Virus record (IMG/VR): IMGVR_UViG_3300032088_000004
Coordinates: 1 to 63,841 of that record
Length of the DNA stretch: 63,841 nt
Reading direction: 5' to 3' (one strand)
From: a virus
Below are positions 13,199 through 22,700 of this stretch, piece by piece. Each line of letters opens with the position of its first letter. Within the stretch, counting starts at the first letter, position 1. Under the pieces are notes generated by a model. The model saw only the letters and a list, made by a program, of their open reading frames with translations. It had not been told where the DNA came from and searched no databases. The position numbers and the translations under genes are program-made.

Positions 13199-15067
13199 TT
13201 ATTTATCTTTTGTTGATTGAAGTTCTTCTGTCTTTGAGATAACATTTCCAGAAGCCTTAATTGCCTCTTCTGCTTGTTCGTCTTTCTGCATTCCGCCGGC
13301 GATATAAGCATAGGTGTTGTCTTGTATTGCTTTTACGTTCACAAAAATTTCAAACAGAGACTCATTAAGGATTCCTGTAACTCTGTTCAGCATTTTCTGT
13401 GTATTCTTGCGGCCGACGTTTATTGCGCCAAAGAATGCTTTTTCTTGGTTAGGGCCAAGAACTCGGCTTTTACTATAAGTATGTATCTCCGCTACCATGT
13501 TCTGGGTTAAACCAAATTGCTCTGTCGAGAGAAAGCCGCGGGTTTGCACTAAGGCTGCCAACTTTTGTTCTCTGCTCATATCATTGTATAGTTCTGCAGA
13601 CTTCTCCGGTGTGTACCAGTTCCTCTTCTGGCTTAGAATTTTATTACGTTTCATGGTCTCTTTCGTGGCAGAATATTGCTTTATTATACTAAGCTTGTCA
13701 GCGGCTCCGCCGCCGTTGTTGGCAGCTTTGGCGCGCCTTGCGATGTTAATGGCAAGACCGTTTCGTAGGTTAGTGATAGTCCTATCCTCCAGGTTGTACC
13801 TAGGTTCAGATAGTGTGTCATTAACCTGAGCTAGAGTCCCCAGCACTACCTGAATCAGCGCTGCGAACGGCTCGCCTGAGCCGTACATTTTAGAAGTCCC
13901 CCTCTTAACATATGGCGTTCTTGGTTCATAATCAGGAGCAGCTTTTTGTTCATCTGATAATCCCGCATCAGGGTCGAATTGTACGAAAAATTTATCACTT
14001 AGCTGTGTGGCCCAACTTAGATTTTTAAGAAATTGTTGCGTAAATGCCTCATCAACTTGTAGTTCCTCTGGTAACTTCGCGTTCATAACGTCCATTTCCT
14101 TTTGAAAAGCCATGGCGTATTTGTTTTCCATCTCTTCTGCTGATGGTGCAGCGATGCCTGGTAGGTTGTCTATAAAAGCTTGGCCACCTTTCGGCAACTG
14201 AATGCACAACCTGGAGTGCTTTGAAGACCTAGAAAGTATGTCAAAAATGTTATCTAGAGTAAAGTCAAATCTATACCACTTCAAGAAACCATTGACGTCC
14301 TGCCCTTCTTTTTGGCCGCCTTCGAAGCGCTTAGTCACAGCAACATAACGCATAAGATCGTTATCAAACTTAGGGTTTGTTATGTCCCCAACGAGATCTC
14401 TGAAAGAGCCTCCAACGTGCAGGTTTCCGTCTTGATACAGTTTCAAACTTACGGGCATGGCGGTACCGTCACTTCTAGAAAGAAAGTCTGCAATAGTCCC
14501 AGTATTGGCTGGTATTTGCTCGCCTTCCATTAAGACAGCTAGGAACGCTTCGAAACTAAAGCCGGCAGAGGCAGCGTTAAAGTTCGCTATGACCTTCGTT
14601 AAGGTTTTATAGAAGACCAAGTAAGATAAAGCTACCGCTATCTGTTGCGCGGTTGAAGTACTTCCCCCTTCGCCGAACATCTCTTGCATTGCAGCATCAG
14701 GATTGTCATAGAAATTAGAAAGTGATTTAATCTTTTCTACAAAGTCTCCGCCTGGAATGTTCTCCAAGAACTGCAATAGCTTTTGTCTCTCAGGTCCATT
14801 CACTGGATTGTCGCCTCCGGCACCTGTGACGTCGGTCCAGCCCAATTCTGTGACTGCTATTTCAGGAATAGCATCCAAAGTTAGGGTCATAGACTTTCGT
14901 TCGTTGAGGAATTGCTCTTTAAGTAGAGCGATTGGGTCTTTGTTCGACTTAAACAGTCTACCCTTCTCTACTTCATAGACCTCTTCGATGAGGTTGAAAA
15001 GATCTCCCATTGTTGATAGTGTTTTCTTCTTATTGTTCTCTGATAAAAATTCTTTGTGCCAAGTCAT
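13199..15067 (-). CDS. Large protein of unknown function
   Basis: A 622-residue soluble protein without a recognised domain. The ATG follows AGAGGAAC. Internal features include a segment of about residues 195-215 (PVSLKLYQDGNLHVGGSF) and a basic C-terminal third with many K/R residues. The segment VSLK preceded by D..SR could be the core of a PD-(D/E)XK-type fold, but I cannot show this. It lies downstream of clpP, probably in the same unit, and the groEL promoter starts within its 3' end. Confidence 0.75.
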   Translation of the reverse strand: MTWHKEFLSENNKKKTLSTMGDLFNLIEEVYEVEKGRLFKSNKDPIALLKEQFLNERKSMTLTLDAIPEIAVTELGWTDVTGAGGDNPVNGPERQKLLQFLENIPGGDFVEKIKSLSNFYDNPDAAMQEMFGEGGSTSTAQQIAVALSYLVFYKTLTKVIANFNAASAGFSFEAFLAVLMEGEQIPANTGTIADFLSRSDGTAMPVSLKLYQDGNLHVGGSFRDLVGDITNPKFDNDLMRYVAVTKRFEGGQKEGQDVNGFLKWYRFDFTLDNIFDILSRSSKHSRLCIQLPKGGQAFIDNLPGIAAPSAEEMENKYAMAFQKEMDVMNAKLPEELQVDEAFTQQFLKNLSWATQLSDKFFVQFDPDAGLSDEQKAAPDYEPRTPYVKRGTSKMYGSGEPFAALIQVVLGTLAQVNDTLSEPRYNLEDRTITNLRNGLAINIARRAKAANNGGGAADKLSIIKQYSATKETMKRNKILSQKRNWYTPEKSAELYNDMSREQKLAALVQTRGFLSTEQFGLTQNMVAEIHTYSKSRVLGPNQEKAFFGAINVGRKNTQKMLNRVTGILNESLFEIFVNVKAIQDNTYAYIAGGMQKDEQAEEAIKASGNVISKTEELQSTKDK

Positions 15068-15087
15068 GTTAAAGTTCCTCTATGTAA

Positions 15088-15789
15088 TTAGATAATTTCG
15101 TCTGCAATTCCCATTTTAATTGCTTCTTCTGCAGAGATGTAGATGTCTCTTTGGGACTTTAAAAGCTTCTTTATCTTGGATGGCGTCAACTTCGTGTAAT
15201 TTGCTAAGGTTTCAATGTAGCGATCTTGGACCCATCTGATTTCCTCAAGCTCATTCTCCATTGAGAAAATGGTGCCGCCTGTTCCTGCCATTACATTGTG
15301 AAGCATGATGCGACAATTGCGGCCAACTTTTCTTCTTCCAGGTGTGCCGGCAGCGAGAATGGGTACTCCCGCAGACATTACCTTTCCGATGCCGAAGGTT
15401 TCCACATCACAGGTTCTCCTTTTAATCATCTCCATTATATCCAAAATAGAAAACATATCAGAAGCAACTCCACCATGAGTTGAAATCATCATAGATATAG
15501 ACCTAGCAACAATTCTGTCTGGGCTCTTCGGGTCAAGAGGGTCTTCTGGTACCATTGTCAGCGAATTGTTTTCGAGGTACAACAGGGCCGCAATTACGTC
15601 GGCGCCTTTTCTTTCGGTAATATCACCATAAAGGTTAATAGTTCTAAGCTCTGGTTCAGGATTTTGCGGAAGTTGAATGTTATTTACTATCACCACCTGC
15701 TTGTCCTCTTGAGGTGACTCTGGCTTTTCCTTTTGCTCCCTCTTCTGCTCTTTCTTTTTCTTCGGTTGGGATGTTATTCTTTCAATCAA
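15088..15789 (-). CDS. clpP: ClpP-like serine protease
   Basis: A 233-residue ClpP-family peptidase. The catalytic serine is in GKVMSAGVPILAAG (S139), the histidine in MLHNVMAG (H164) and the aspartate in QRDIYISAEEA (D215). The N-terminal 35 residues are a charged, K/E-rich extension absent from cellular ClpP. It could join host ClpX/ClpA to form a hybrid protease, or act in head maturation. No Clp ATPase is seen in the window. It has its own promoter upstream. Confidence 0.92.
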   Translation of the reverse strand: MIERITSQPKKKKEQKREQKEKPESPQEDKQVVIVNNIQLPQNPEPELRTINLYGDITERKGADVIAALLYLENNSLTMVPEDPLDPKSPDRIVARSISMMISTHGGVASDMFSILDIMEMIKRRTCDVETFGIGKVMSAGVPILAAGTPGRRKVGRNCRIMLHNVMAGTGGTIFSMENELEEIRWVQDRYIETLANYTKLTPSKIKKLLKSQRDIYISAEEAIKMGIADEII

Positions 15790-15848
15790 TTTATATTTTC
15801 CTTTTCGTTAAAAAACTTTTTGTTAGACTGTATCTCACTTACATAGCA

Positions 15849-15877
15849 AGTATACTCTACTTCTAAGAAATTGTCAA
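15849..15877 (-). promoter_or_regulatory. sigma70-type promoter for clpP
   Basis: Reading on the minus strand: -35 TTGACA (15872-15877), 17-bp spacer, -10 TATACT (15849-15854). It lies directly after the terminator of the preceding gene. Confidence 0.85.
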
Positions 15878-15880
15878 CAC

Positions 15881-15917
15881 AATAAAAAACCCCAACCTTT
15901 ACTTAGGATGGGGTTTT
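15881..15917 (-). terminator. Rho-independent terminator
   Basis: On the minus strand AAAACCCCATCC (15906-15917) pairs with GGTTGGGGTTTT (15886-15897), followed by a T run. It ends the transcript of the 15946-16521 gene. Confidence 0.85.
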
Positions 15918-15945
15918 ATGAGCAATAACATTCGTATTATAGTTG

Positions 15946-16521
15946 TTACTTTCTTCTCTGTGCTACGATTCGCTTGGTGACCCTTTTGAGAACTTCGTTC
16001 ACTATTTCATCACGATTCTCGTACATTCGGTCGCCCATTGCAGGGTCTTCTTCAGCAGCTGGCTCATCACCCATCGGGTCGTCGGCGACCACTTCGTCGT
16101 CCATTGGCTCATCTTCCAGACCTTCCATGTCCTCTTCTTCTGAGCCCATGGCAGCCGACAATCTCTCACCTAGGTCGATGAGAAGCTGCGCTTCCTCTTC
16201 CGTCAAACTGATGTCGGCTGCGCCCAAATCGCCTTCGGAATCGTCACCCATGTCCATTTCCATGTCCATTTCGTCGTCCGGACCTTCCTCTGGCATATCG
16301 CCTTCGGGGGCCATCTCGTCTTCCTCTTCCTCTTTCAAGGTATCGTCATCATCTCGGTCGTACATGCCTTCGTTTTGGGCTTCGTCTTCGTCTTCTTCTT
16401 CTTCGTTAACCTGCTCCTTCTCAAACTTTTCGCTGATGAAGTTGTTAGTTAATCCATTCACGTTTGCCAGCTTCATGAACCGGCGGATAGTGTTTTCGTT
16501 CAGTAATTTGTTACCACTCAT
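15946..16521 (-). CDS. Highly acidic protein, possibly head-core related
   Basis: A 191-residue protein. Residues of about 40-165 consist largely of D, E, M, G and P. A helical N-terminus (LLNENTIRRFMKLANVNGL) and a basic C-terminus (EIVNEVLKRVTKRIVAQRRK) bracket the acidic middle. The composition resembles the gp22-like scaffold at 62054-63220 and T4-type prohead core proteins. It is a single-gene unit with a candidate late motif upstream and a terminator downstream. Its role in the head core is an inference. Confidence 0.6.
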   Translation of the reverse strand: MSGNKLLNENTIRRFMKLANVNGLTNNFISEKFEKEQVNEEEEDEDEAQNEGMYDRDDDDTLKEEEEDEMAPEGDMPEEGPDDEMDMEMDMGDDSEGDLGAADISLTEEEAQLLIDLGERLSAAMGSEEEDMEGLEDEPMDDEVVADDPMGDEPAAEEDPAMGDRMYENRDEIVNEVLKRVTKRIVAQRRK

Positions 16522-16569
16522 TTTATAATCTCCTTGTTAGCAAAGTAGTGTTTATTCGTATAATACAAA

Positions 16570-16581
16570 TATAAATAGTTT
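16570..16581 (-). promoter_or_regulatory. Candidate late promoter motif
   Basis: The minus strand reads AACTATTTATAT about 48 nt before the start of the acidic protein gene. No sigma70 pair is evident here. Confidence 0.5.
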
Positions 16582-16597
16582 ATGTCGCTTTAAAACG

Positions 16598-16843
16598 TCA
16601 GATTTTTATCCTTTTCGAGAGTTTTGCGAGTGCTTGTTTTTCTATTTGAGAAACTCTCACAAGAGATATCTTCAATCTCTTAGAAACTTCGTCCAGTGTC
16701 ATAGAGCCGTTGTGATAAATAGAAACAAGAGAACAATTCTGATCTCCTTCATAGTCTACCCACATACGGCAACTTTTCTTATCGCATTCTTCTCCGCTCT
16801 TTACACAGCTGCGGGCGCATTCTGGTAGTTGATATTTACTCAT
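16598..16843 (-). CDS. Mini-protein with sigma70 region 4 helix-turn-helix
   Basis: An 81-residue protein. Residues 48-80 (MTLDEVSKRLKISLVRVSQI followed by EKQALAKLSKR) match the region 4.2 signature of sigma70 factors, which contacts -35 DNA and the RNA polymerase beta flap. The N-terminal half has cysteines at 9, 13, 20, 25 and 37 that could bind zinc. Regions 2 and 3 are missing, so it cannot act as a complete sigma factor. It may serve as a T4 gp33/gp55-like late factor. The ATG overlaps the preceding stop and has AGGAG upstream. Confidence 0.8.
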   Translation of the reverse strand: MSKYQLPECARSCVKSGEECDKKSCRMWVDYEGDQNCSLVSIYHNGSMTLDEVSKRLKISLVRVSQIEKQALAKLSKRIKI

Positions 16844-17165
16844 ATTCTCCTAAATCCATTTCAATCATATCAAATATATCCTGCTTATCTGATTCCGTAA
16901 TACCCAAATCTGATAGCAGTTTTTTGCCTCTTTCGAGGTCTTTTGAGGTACTTGTAAGCTTTCTCCTCCCCATAGTCTTTTTGTTTTTCTTGATTTCTTC
17001 TACGACAGTCATGACTAGCGGGTCTTGTGACACGTACATCTTTAATATTGACCTGAAGAACTCTCCCTGCTGTAGTCCATCATATTTGAGCCTAATCTTC
17101 AAGTCTGCTGATTCCTTCTCATAACACCTGAATACAAAAGTAACATTTTTATTTGGGTCTCTCAT
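16836..17165 (-). CDS. Possible ribbon-helix-helix protein
   Basis: A 109-residue protein. VTFVFRCYEKESADLKIRLK followed by two helices (QQGEFFRSILKMYVSQD) fits a MetJ/Arc-type ribbon-helix-helix DNA-binding fold. The C-terminal half is charged and helical. It is translated between the IMPDH-like gene (4-nt overlap) and the mini-sigma gene (8-nt overlap), so it may be a transcription partner of the latter (inference). Confidence 0.5.
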   Translation of the reverse strand: MRDPNKNVTFVFRCYEKESADLKIRLKYDGLQQGEFFRSILKMYVSQDPLVMTVVEEIKKNKKTMGRRKLTSTSKDLERGKKLLSDLGITESDKQDIFDMIEMDLGEYE

Positions 17166-18202
17166 AATGTTAATATATGTGTCTTACTCTCACTCATACC
17201 TGAAGAGGTTTGTTTTATAAACCTCGCTTTCGACTGCAGTTCTCCGATGGAGTGTGCGCCGGTGTATGAAAGTCCAGACTTGACCTTCTGTATTGTGTCA
17301 CTCAGTATTTTATCTACCTTTCCCTTATATGGAATTGTTGTCGAAATACCTTCTAGTGAACGAGCATTGCCTCTCCAGGCAATTTGTGCCTCCGGTGATG
17401 CCATTCCTCGATAGACCTTATAGTATTTGTCGTCTTTCGATTTAAATGTCTCTCCTGGTGACTCCTTCGTTCCTGCCAGCATTGAACCCAGCATCACCAT
17501 ATCGGCTCCTGCTGCCAGTGCCTTGACTATGTCACCGGATGTTTTGATTCCTCCATCTGCAATTATCGAAGCGCCGTCGATGTCGCGGCAGTCAAAAACA
17601 GACTGAAAGGTTGGCACACCGTGGCCGGTTTGTATCCTTGTTGAGCATATGGAGCCGCCTCCTATTCCTATCCGGACAGCATCAGCTCCCCACTCAGATA
17701 GATCTAGGTAACCTTCTGCCGTTGCAACGTTGCCAGCTATCACAGTGATGGACGAACCGTACTTGTCCTTTATCTTCTTCACTGCTGATTCCGTCATAGA
17801 ATGGTGCCCATGGGCGACGTCGAGGCAGAAGATGCGGGCGCCGGCGGCATGCAGCGAAGACACCCTATCCATAAATCCTTCATTGACACCTGTGGCTACG
17901 GCGATGGAGTTCACTTTATTATTTGACTGTTCTTCAAGGACCTCTCGAATCGAGTACACAATCTCGCACTGCTCACGGGTCGTGTTGTAGCGATGGACAA
18001 TCCCCAATCCACCTCTTGACAGCATTGACAGGGTCATCTCTGATTCAGTGACAGTGTCCATCGGGCTTGAGACAATTGGAACCTCGAAAGATACTTCCCC
18101 AATGGACGTTGATAGATTTATTTGTGCTCGGCTGTTTATAGTGCTTTTTTGAGGAACCAGAAGCACGTCATCGAAACAAACTGTCTCCCTAAACATCTTC
18201 AA
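17162..18202 (-). CDS. IMP dehydrogenase / GMP reductase family enzyme
   Basis: A 346-residue TIM-barrel enzyme. It starts [13 protein letters not shown], and has [14 protein letters not shown], the phosphate-binding [11 protein letters not shown] with the catalytic cysteine, [20 protein letters not shown] and [10 protein letters not shown]. There is no CBS (Bateman) insert, as in GMP reductases and some short IMPDHs. The missing insert and the short length leave the direction open: IMP to XMP, or GMP to IMP. The start is taken as the TTG overlapping the preceding stop (TTGA); an ATG two codons later is possible. Its role is in purine nucleotide supply. Confidence 0.9.
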   Translation of the reverse strand: MKMFRETVCFDDVLLVPQKSTINSRAQINLSTSIGEVSFEVPIVSSPMDTVTESEMTLSMLSRGGLGIVHRYNTTREQCEIVYSIREVLEEQSNNKVNSIAVATGVNEGFMDRVSSLHAAGARIFCLDVAHGHHSMTESAVKKIKDKYGSSITVIAGNVATAEGYLDLSEWGADAVRIGIGGGSICSTRIQTGHGVPTFQSVFDCRDIDGASIIADGGIKTSGDIVKALAAGADMVMLGSMLAGTKESPGETFKSKDDKYYKVYRGMASPEAQIAWRGNARSLEGISTTIPYKGKVDKILSDTIQKVKSGLSYTGAHSIGELQSKARFIKQTSSGMSESKTHILTL

Positions 18203-18483
18203 ATCAGTTCAACCTTTGGTCCGTTTGAGCCGTCATGACCTTCTCCTTTGAAAGGGTCCTTTCGAATGTCTCCAGTGAGGCATTCGGTGCACACTAGATC
18301 GATATTCTCCGACTCTTTGTTTATGTGCCACTGGTCTATGTTCTCCCCTTCCTCTGGTGGGCGATCACACTTGGAACACTTCACTTGCTTTTTAAAATTA
18401 AGCATCTGAGATTTGAAATCCTTCATGAACTGCTTTTTTGCAGCATTCATTTGTTTTCTTTTTATTTTACGCAAGAAGCCCAT
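18199..18483 (-). CDS. Small protein with HNH-like or zinc-ribbon cysteines
   Basis: A 94-residue protein. A basic helical N-terminus (about 35 residues, lysine-rich) is followed by CSKCDRPPEEGENIDQWHIN and then LVCTECLTGD. The two CxxC pairs suggest one bound zinc. The DQWHIN between them recalls the first part of HNH nucleases, but the second half of that motif is missing. It sits between dUTPase and the IMPDH-like gene with 1-nt and 4-nt overlaps. Confidence 0.6.
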   Translation of the reverse strand: MGFLRKIKRKQMNAAKKQFMKDFKSQMLNFKKQVKCSKCDRPPEEGENIDQWHINKESENIDLVCTECLTGDIRKDPFKGEGHDGSNGPKVELI

Positions 18484-18944
18484 TATTTATCTCCAGTTGA
18501 GCCCAATGCTCCATCACCTCGGTCAGTAGCGCCGTCATAGATATTATCTTCTTCTATGAGGGTCAATCCCGGTTTTTCAATTCTCACAAAAACTCCCTGA
18601 GCAATTTTCTGACCAAGTTCTATATACTCTGCTCCGGTTCCTATATTGTGCAGGTTGACAAAGATTTCTCCATCGTAGCCCTCGTCCACAACGCATGCGC
18701 CGGTAATCAAGTGCTTCTTACTTGCGACGCCTGACTTGTTCATAATCTGAAGCATGCACCCGGGTGGTACCTGCATCTTGATTCCAGTCTCCAGCAAGAC
18801 ACTTTGTCCTGGTTTGATTCTTGCAGCTGCCCCTTCCTGAGGGGCGAAGAAAAAATCCATGCCTGCGTCAGTTGAATGGGCCCTGTGTGGCAATTTCGCG
18901 GTTGGCCTAGTACGGAAAACCTTTACTTTATCAAACGATGTCAT
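18483..18944 (-). CDS. dut: dUTPase
   Basis: A 153-residue trimeric-type dUTP pyrophosphatase that hydrolyses dUTP to dUMP and PPi. It both prevents uracil incorporation and supplies ThyX. The five motifs are in order: STDAGMDFFF, MNKSGVASKK, GACVVDEGYDGEI, IELGQKIAQGV and the C-terminal DRGDGALGSTG. The last motif has ALGSTG in place of the usual GFGSTG. Length is typical. It overlaps the preceding gene by 14 nt. Confidence 0.95.
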   Translation of the reverse strand: MTSFDKVKVFRTRPTAKLPHRAHSTDAGMDFFFAPQEGAAARIKPGQSVLLETGIKMQVPPGCMLQIMNKSGVASKKHLITGACVVDEGYDGEIFVNLHNIGTGAEYIELGQKIAQGVFVRIEKPGLTLIEEDNIYDGATDRGDGALGSTGDK

Positions 18945-19578
18945 AATTAATCCCCTTATTTTTTAAATCTCTCTCTTCAATCAGAGTGTAGGTAAATTTA
19001 TTGCTCCACTTGTCTGCGGAGATGTTGCAAGTATGCATAAACTCGTAAAAGTCTGCAGAGCTTTGAAAAACTTGGCAGCCTGCAGAGACTCCTCCTGTGT
19101 ATTCTCTCTCGTCGGAGCCAAACTGCCTGTGAATGTTGATTCCGTACATACCTTCGTCTTCGGGCCCAACGTAATCCGGCGTAGAATCTCTATTATCGTC
19201 TCGCCAAACCTTGACTTTTCCGGCTCGTTGGCATAGCGCGGTATACTTCCTCTTTCCCCCATGGGTGTCGATTCTGTAAGTTGAACGATATTGGTCTGGT
19301 ACCAAGATGGCGGTACCCTTGTCGTTAATCGGCCTGTTTAAAATCCTTGTTCCTGGTTCTGTCGTGGCGGGGTAAGTGTCCACCACCCACTCTCCTTCAA
19401 TTTTATAAAAGACGATAATCAGGTCGTCAAACCTACTGGCATCGCCGGAGTCGCTCCTAACTCCTATAATGTTGAGGTTATAGTCCCCCTTTTCAAAGAA
19501 GCTGTACCCCTTATTTATTAAAGTCTCCCTATAATGGTTGACGGTCATTTTGGCGCATAGCCCTGTTAGTCTAGACAT
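18931..19578 (-). CDS. Predicted L,D-transpeptidase-like or peptidoglycan-acting protein
   Basis: A 215-residue protein. I chose the ATG at 19576-19578, giving MSRLTGLCAKM, because AAGGAG lies directly upstream; an earlier ATG overlaps that site. Near the C-terminus it has YGINIHRQFG and, 15 residues later, VSAGCQVF. An H...S.GC pair is the hallmark of the YkuD L,D-transpeptidase active site, though spacing and flanks differ here. It has no signal peptide. It may be a cell-wall enzyme used in lysis or infection. Confidence 0.5.
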   Translation of the reverse strand: MSRLTGLCAKMTVNHYRETLINKGYSFFEKGDYNLNIIGVRSDSGDASRFDDLIIVFYKIEGEWVVDTYPATTEPGTRILNRPINDKGTAILVPDQYRSTYRIDTHGGKRKYTALCQRAGKVKVWRDDNRDSTPDYVGPEDEGMYGINIHRQFGSDEREYTGGVSAGCQVFQSSADFYEFMHTCNISADKWSNKFTYTLIEERDLKNKGINYDIV

Positions 19579-19750
19579 TTTCTTTCTCCTTTTCATTTTT
19601 GCAAATACTGACTACTTTCCACGCATAGCCTAGTTTACTCCGAGTGTTGTAAGCTTCCATGGCTGCCTCTGGAAACGTGAGCTTCTCTACCACTCTTTTA
19701 TCCCACAGACCTTCTTCTTCGTTGTGTATCTTAATTGTGTAATTGTTCAT
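19571..19750 (-). CDS. Small hypothetical protein
   Basis: A 59-residue protein with an ATG start and GAGGAGA 6 nt upstream. It reads MNNYTIKIHNEEEGLWDKRV, then FPEAAMEAYNTRSKLGYAW and ends KENV. Its last eight bases contain the start of the L,D-transpeptidase-like gene, so the two are coupled. It looks like a small alpha/beta protein, with strong start signals. I do not recognise the family. Confidence 0.65.
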   Translation of the reverse strand: MNNYTIKIHNEEEGLWDKRVVEKLTFPEAAMEAYNTRSKLGYAWKVVSICKNEKEKENV

Positions 19751-19760
19751 TTGCTTCTCC

Positions 19761-22700
19761 TCATGCTAATAACTTGAACATTTTTCTCATACTGAAAGTG
19801 GAAAATCCCCACTGTTGATTATAGTTTAACCTTGCCATGTATGGTCTATTGATGTGCACAATGTCTCTCTCTGGGTCAACGCCCCAACAGCGAATCACGG
19901 TCATTTCATTGTTGTCGTCGATTACCTTCACGACATAGAAGTTCTTTCCGTTCTTTGACTTCTTGAGTTTACACTCGCGAGGTATGAACCAAGTCACGCC
20001 AAGTTCAGGATCATATTCTGAAATAGGAGGTATGTAAAGTTCATCTAACTTTTGGCGCACCCTGGGTGTCACTACCGCGTTGATGGGGAATACACCAGTA
20101 AGGTTTACCAGGTACTCTAACTTCTCTTCTTCCGAGAAATCCCCCTCTGGTGCATACAACTCTATGTTCTCGGCTAGGTTTTTCTCCTTACGCGGGCGTT
20201 TTTCAGAGATGGCGGTCCAGAAGTGTCTTAGCCCAGTAAATCTATCATCCATCAGACCATTCAAAGCCTGAGCAAGAGTCAGTGCGTGTATCGACTTCTT
20301 GTTTAGCTTTGAGTATACGATGTCTGGGTGGAACAGAAAGTCCTCAATCACGTTGAATGGCCGGTGCTCTATAATCTGTTCAATGGCCTTGATGCCAAGG
20401 CCTTTGATGGACGACAAAGGCTGAATCAAAGTTTTGCCATCATCGCTGATTTCCCAATTGACCCCCGAAGTGTTGACGTTCAGCGGCTCTACGTTATAAC
20501 CAAGTGACTTAGCTGTTGCGATTGCTCTTTCCTTTCTTGTCTCCGGCTCTTTATCCAAGAAGGCGGCTAGCCATTCTGATGGATAGTAGTTAAGAAGATA
20601 AGCACACTGATAAGAGAGCACACAGTAGGATACAGCGTGAGACTTATTAAAACCGTAGCCGGAAAAGTACTCAAATGTTTCCCACAGTTCTCTAGCTTCA
20701 TAATCTTTCATTCCTTTCTCCAAGCATCCGCGCTTGAACTTGTCAAAGATTTTGTCTTTCTGAGCCTGGACTTCGCCAGTGCCCTTCTTAGTAAGTAGTT
20801 TTCTGAGCTTATTACCTTCATCCAGGGATAGGTCCTTGCCCAACTTGTGAGCAAGCATTGCAATCTGTTCCTGAAAAATAAGGAAGCCGTATGTCTCTTC
20901 CGTTACTTCACGCACATGGTTGTTGACGTACTCCACATCTTCTGGGTTTGACTTTGCTCCAATGTACTTTCTATCTACTCCCGCACCTAGTGGGCCAGGT
21001 CGATAGATAGAAGTGATGGCAGACAAGTCAATGATGTTGTCTGGCTTGGCATTCTTGCAGAACGATTGAGCGCCAGTCTCTGTGAACTGGAAGATACCAG
21101 CCCACTTGCCTTTGTGAAAGATGTTCTCCCAGACTGCTCGGTCTTCCAAGTTAATCTTTTCTGGATGTAGATTCTTATCGTAGAACTCTTTGATGTCTGC
21201 AAACGTAGGGTTATCCATTCCATGATGTCGTTTGAGGATACGTTCGATAGCACCCTCCAACATACGAAGTGAAGCGAGGCCAAGAATGTCAAACTTGATG
21301 AAGCCCATTGGCTCCAAGTGCCTTACATTCATACCCTCGGACCAAGGTGTTTGTCGAACTCCTCCTGAGTTGATAAGCGGCATCCACTGGTCTAGGTTCT
21401 CACCTACAACAACACCACCAGCATGGCGTGAGGCTGAACGTGTCTGTCCGTACAACTTCTCGATGTGAGTTCTGATGTGTGGATACTTCTCTAGGAAGCC
21501 TTGTAGCGATTCTGAGAACTCAACTAACTCTTCAAACGTGGGAACATAAACACCAGATGTAATTCCGTGCTTTGCCTTGGCTCGCGGTGTGGCCTCGTAG
21601 ACCATCTTGCTCGTTACATTGTTCGCCTCAGTGAATTCAATGCCGTAGAACTTTGAGATGTCTTTAATAAGAGAGCGAAGTTGCAAGGTATTCCAGTTGG
21701 TGATAGGTACGACAGAGTTGTCGCCCCATTGGTCAATCAGAACTTCCTTGAGAACCATCGGGTCAGATACATCATAATCAATATCTGGATAACCCGAACC
21801 TCCCTTAGTTAAGAACCTTTCGAATTGAAGTCCGTATTTGATAGGATCAACTTGAGTGATGTTCAATACGTACGCTACAAGAGAGCCGGCAGCGGAGCCG
21901 CGGCCAGCTCCGACTAGCTGTCGGTCCACAGCCACGTCAGCAATAGATTTCATCGTAAGGAAGTATTTGGAGAAACCTCGCTCTTCAATGACGCTTACCT
22001 CGTGTTTGAGGCGCGCCACGTAACCTTGGTCATCCTGCAAGTTCAACGACCGCAAGCCTTCGACGCACAGCGCGGCTAGCGTTTGGCCGGCTGTAGAGCC
22101 CTCCGGCACAACGAAGTCAGGCAGACGGACAGTGTTGTCTGGCAAGAACGCTTCGATTCTTTCGTGCGCAATCTCGTGAGTCCGGACTATTGAATCCCTT
22201 ACAATATTGTCGTCATATTCGGCGCCGCATTCTTTAGAATATTTGAGGTAAGACTCCCACATCTGGTCTCCGTTCTTTGGGTACAGTTCGTAGCCTACTT
22301 CTTCTACGGAGAGTGGCAGCTCCTCTGATAGATAATCTGGTCGACCTTTGCCTAACCACCCTAGACGCTTGTAAAGCTCGCGGTCCTTCCAAACGTCGGC
22401 GTTGTAATAATGAGAATCAGCAGTGGAGATAAGCTCGATTCCGAACTCGTGGTGCATCTGGATGATGTATCTATTCAGGTCGTGCTGTTCCGGGACATTG
22501 TTCCACTGCAATTCTCCATACCAGCGGTCTCCGAAAATTGATTGCATTTTTTGAGTAGTTTTTCTCATCGCCCCCAAAATAGCGTCTGGGCCGGTATCTC
22601 TATTCTCCCAATAATTACCAGCGTATACGCCACCAAGGCATGCGGATGCGGCGATGACACCTTCTCCGTATTTCTTCAGCATAGCATAGTCGACTCTCGG

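Noticed and set aside
15974-16528. Long plus-strand frame of 184 codons, serine-rich
   Set aside because: It is the complement of the acidic-protein gene: runs of GAA/GAT codons read as TTC/ATC/TCC on the other strand. No ribosome-binding site or homology.
16598-16843. A complete sigma factor
   Set aside because: Only region 4 is present; there is no region 2 for -10 recognition or core binding, so it is described as a sigma-like mini-protein.
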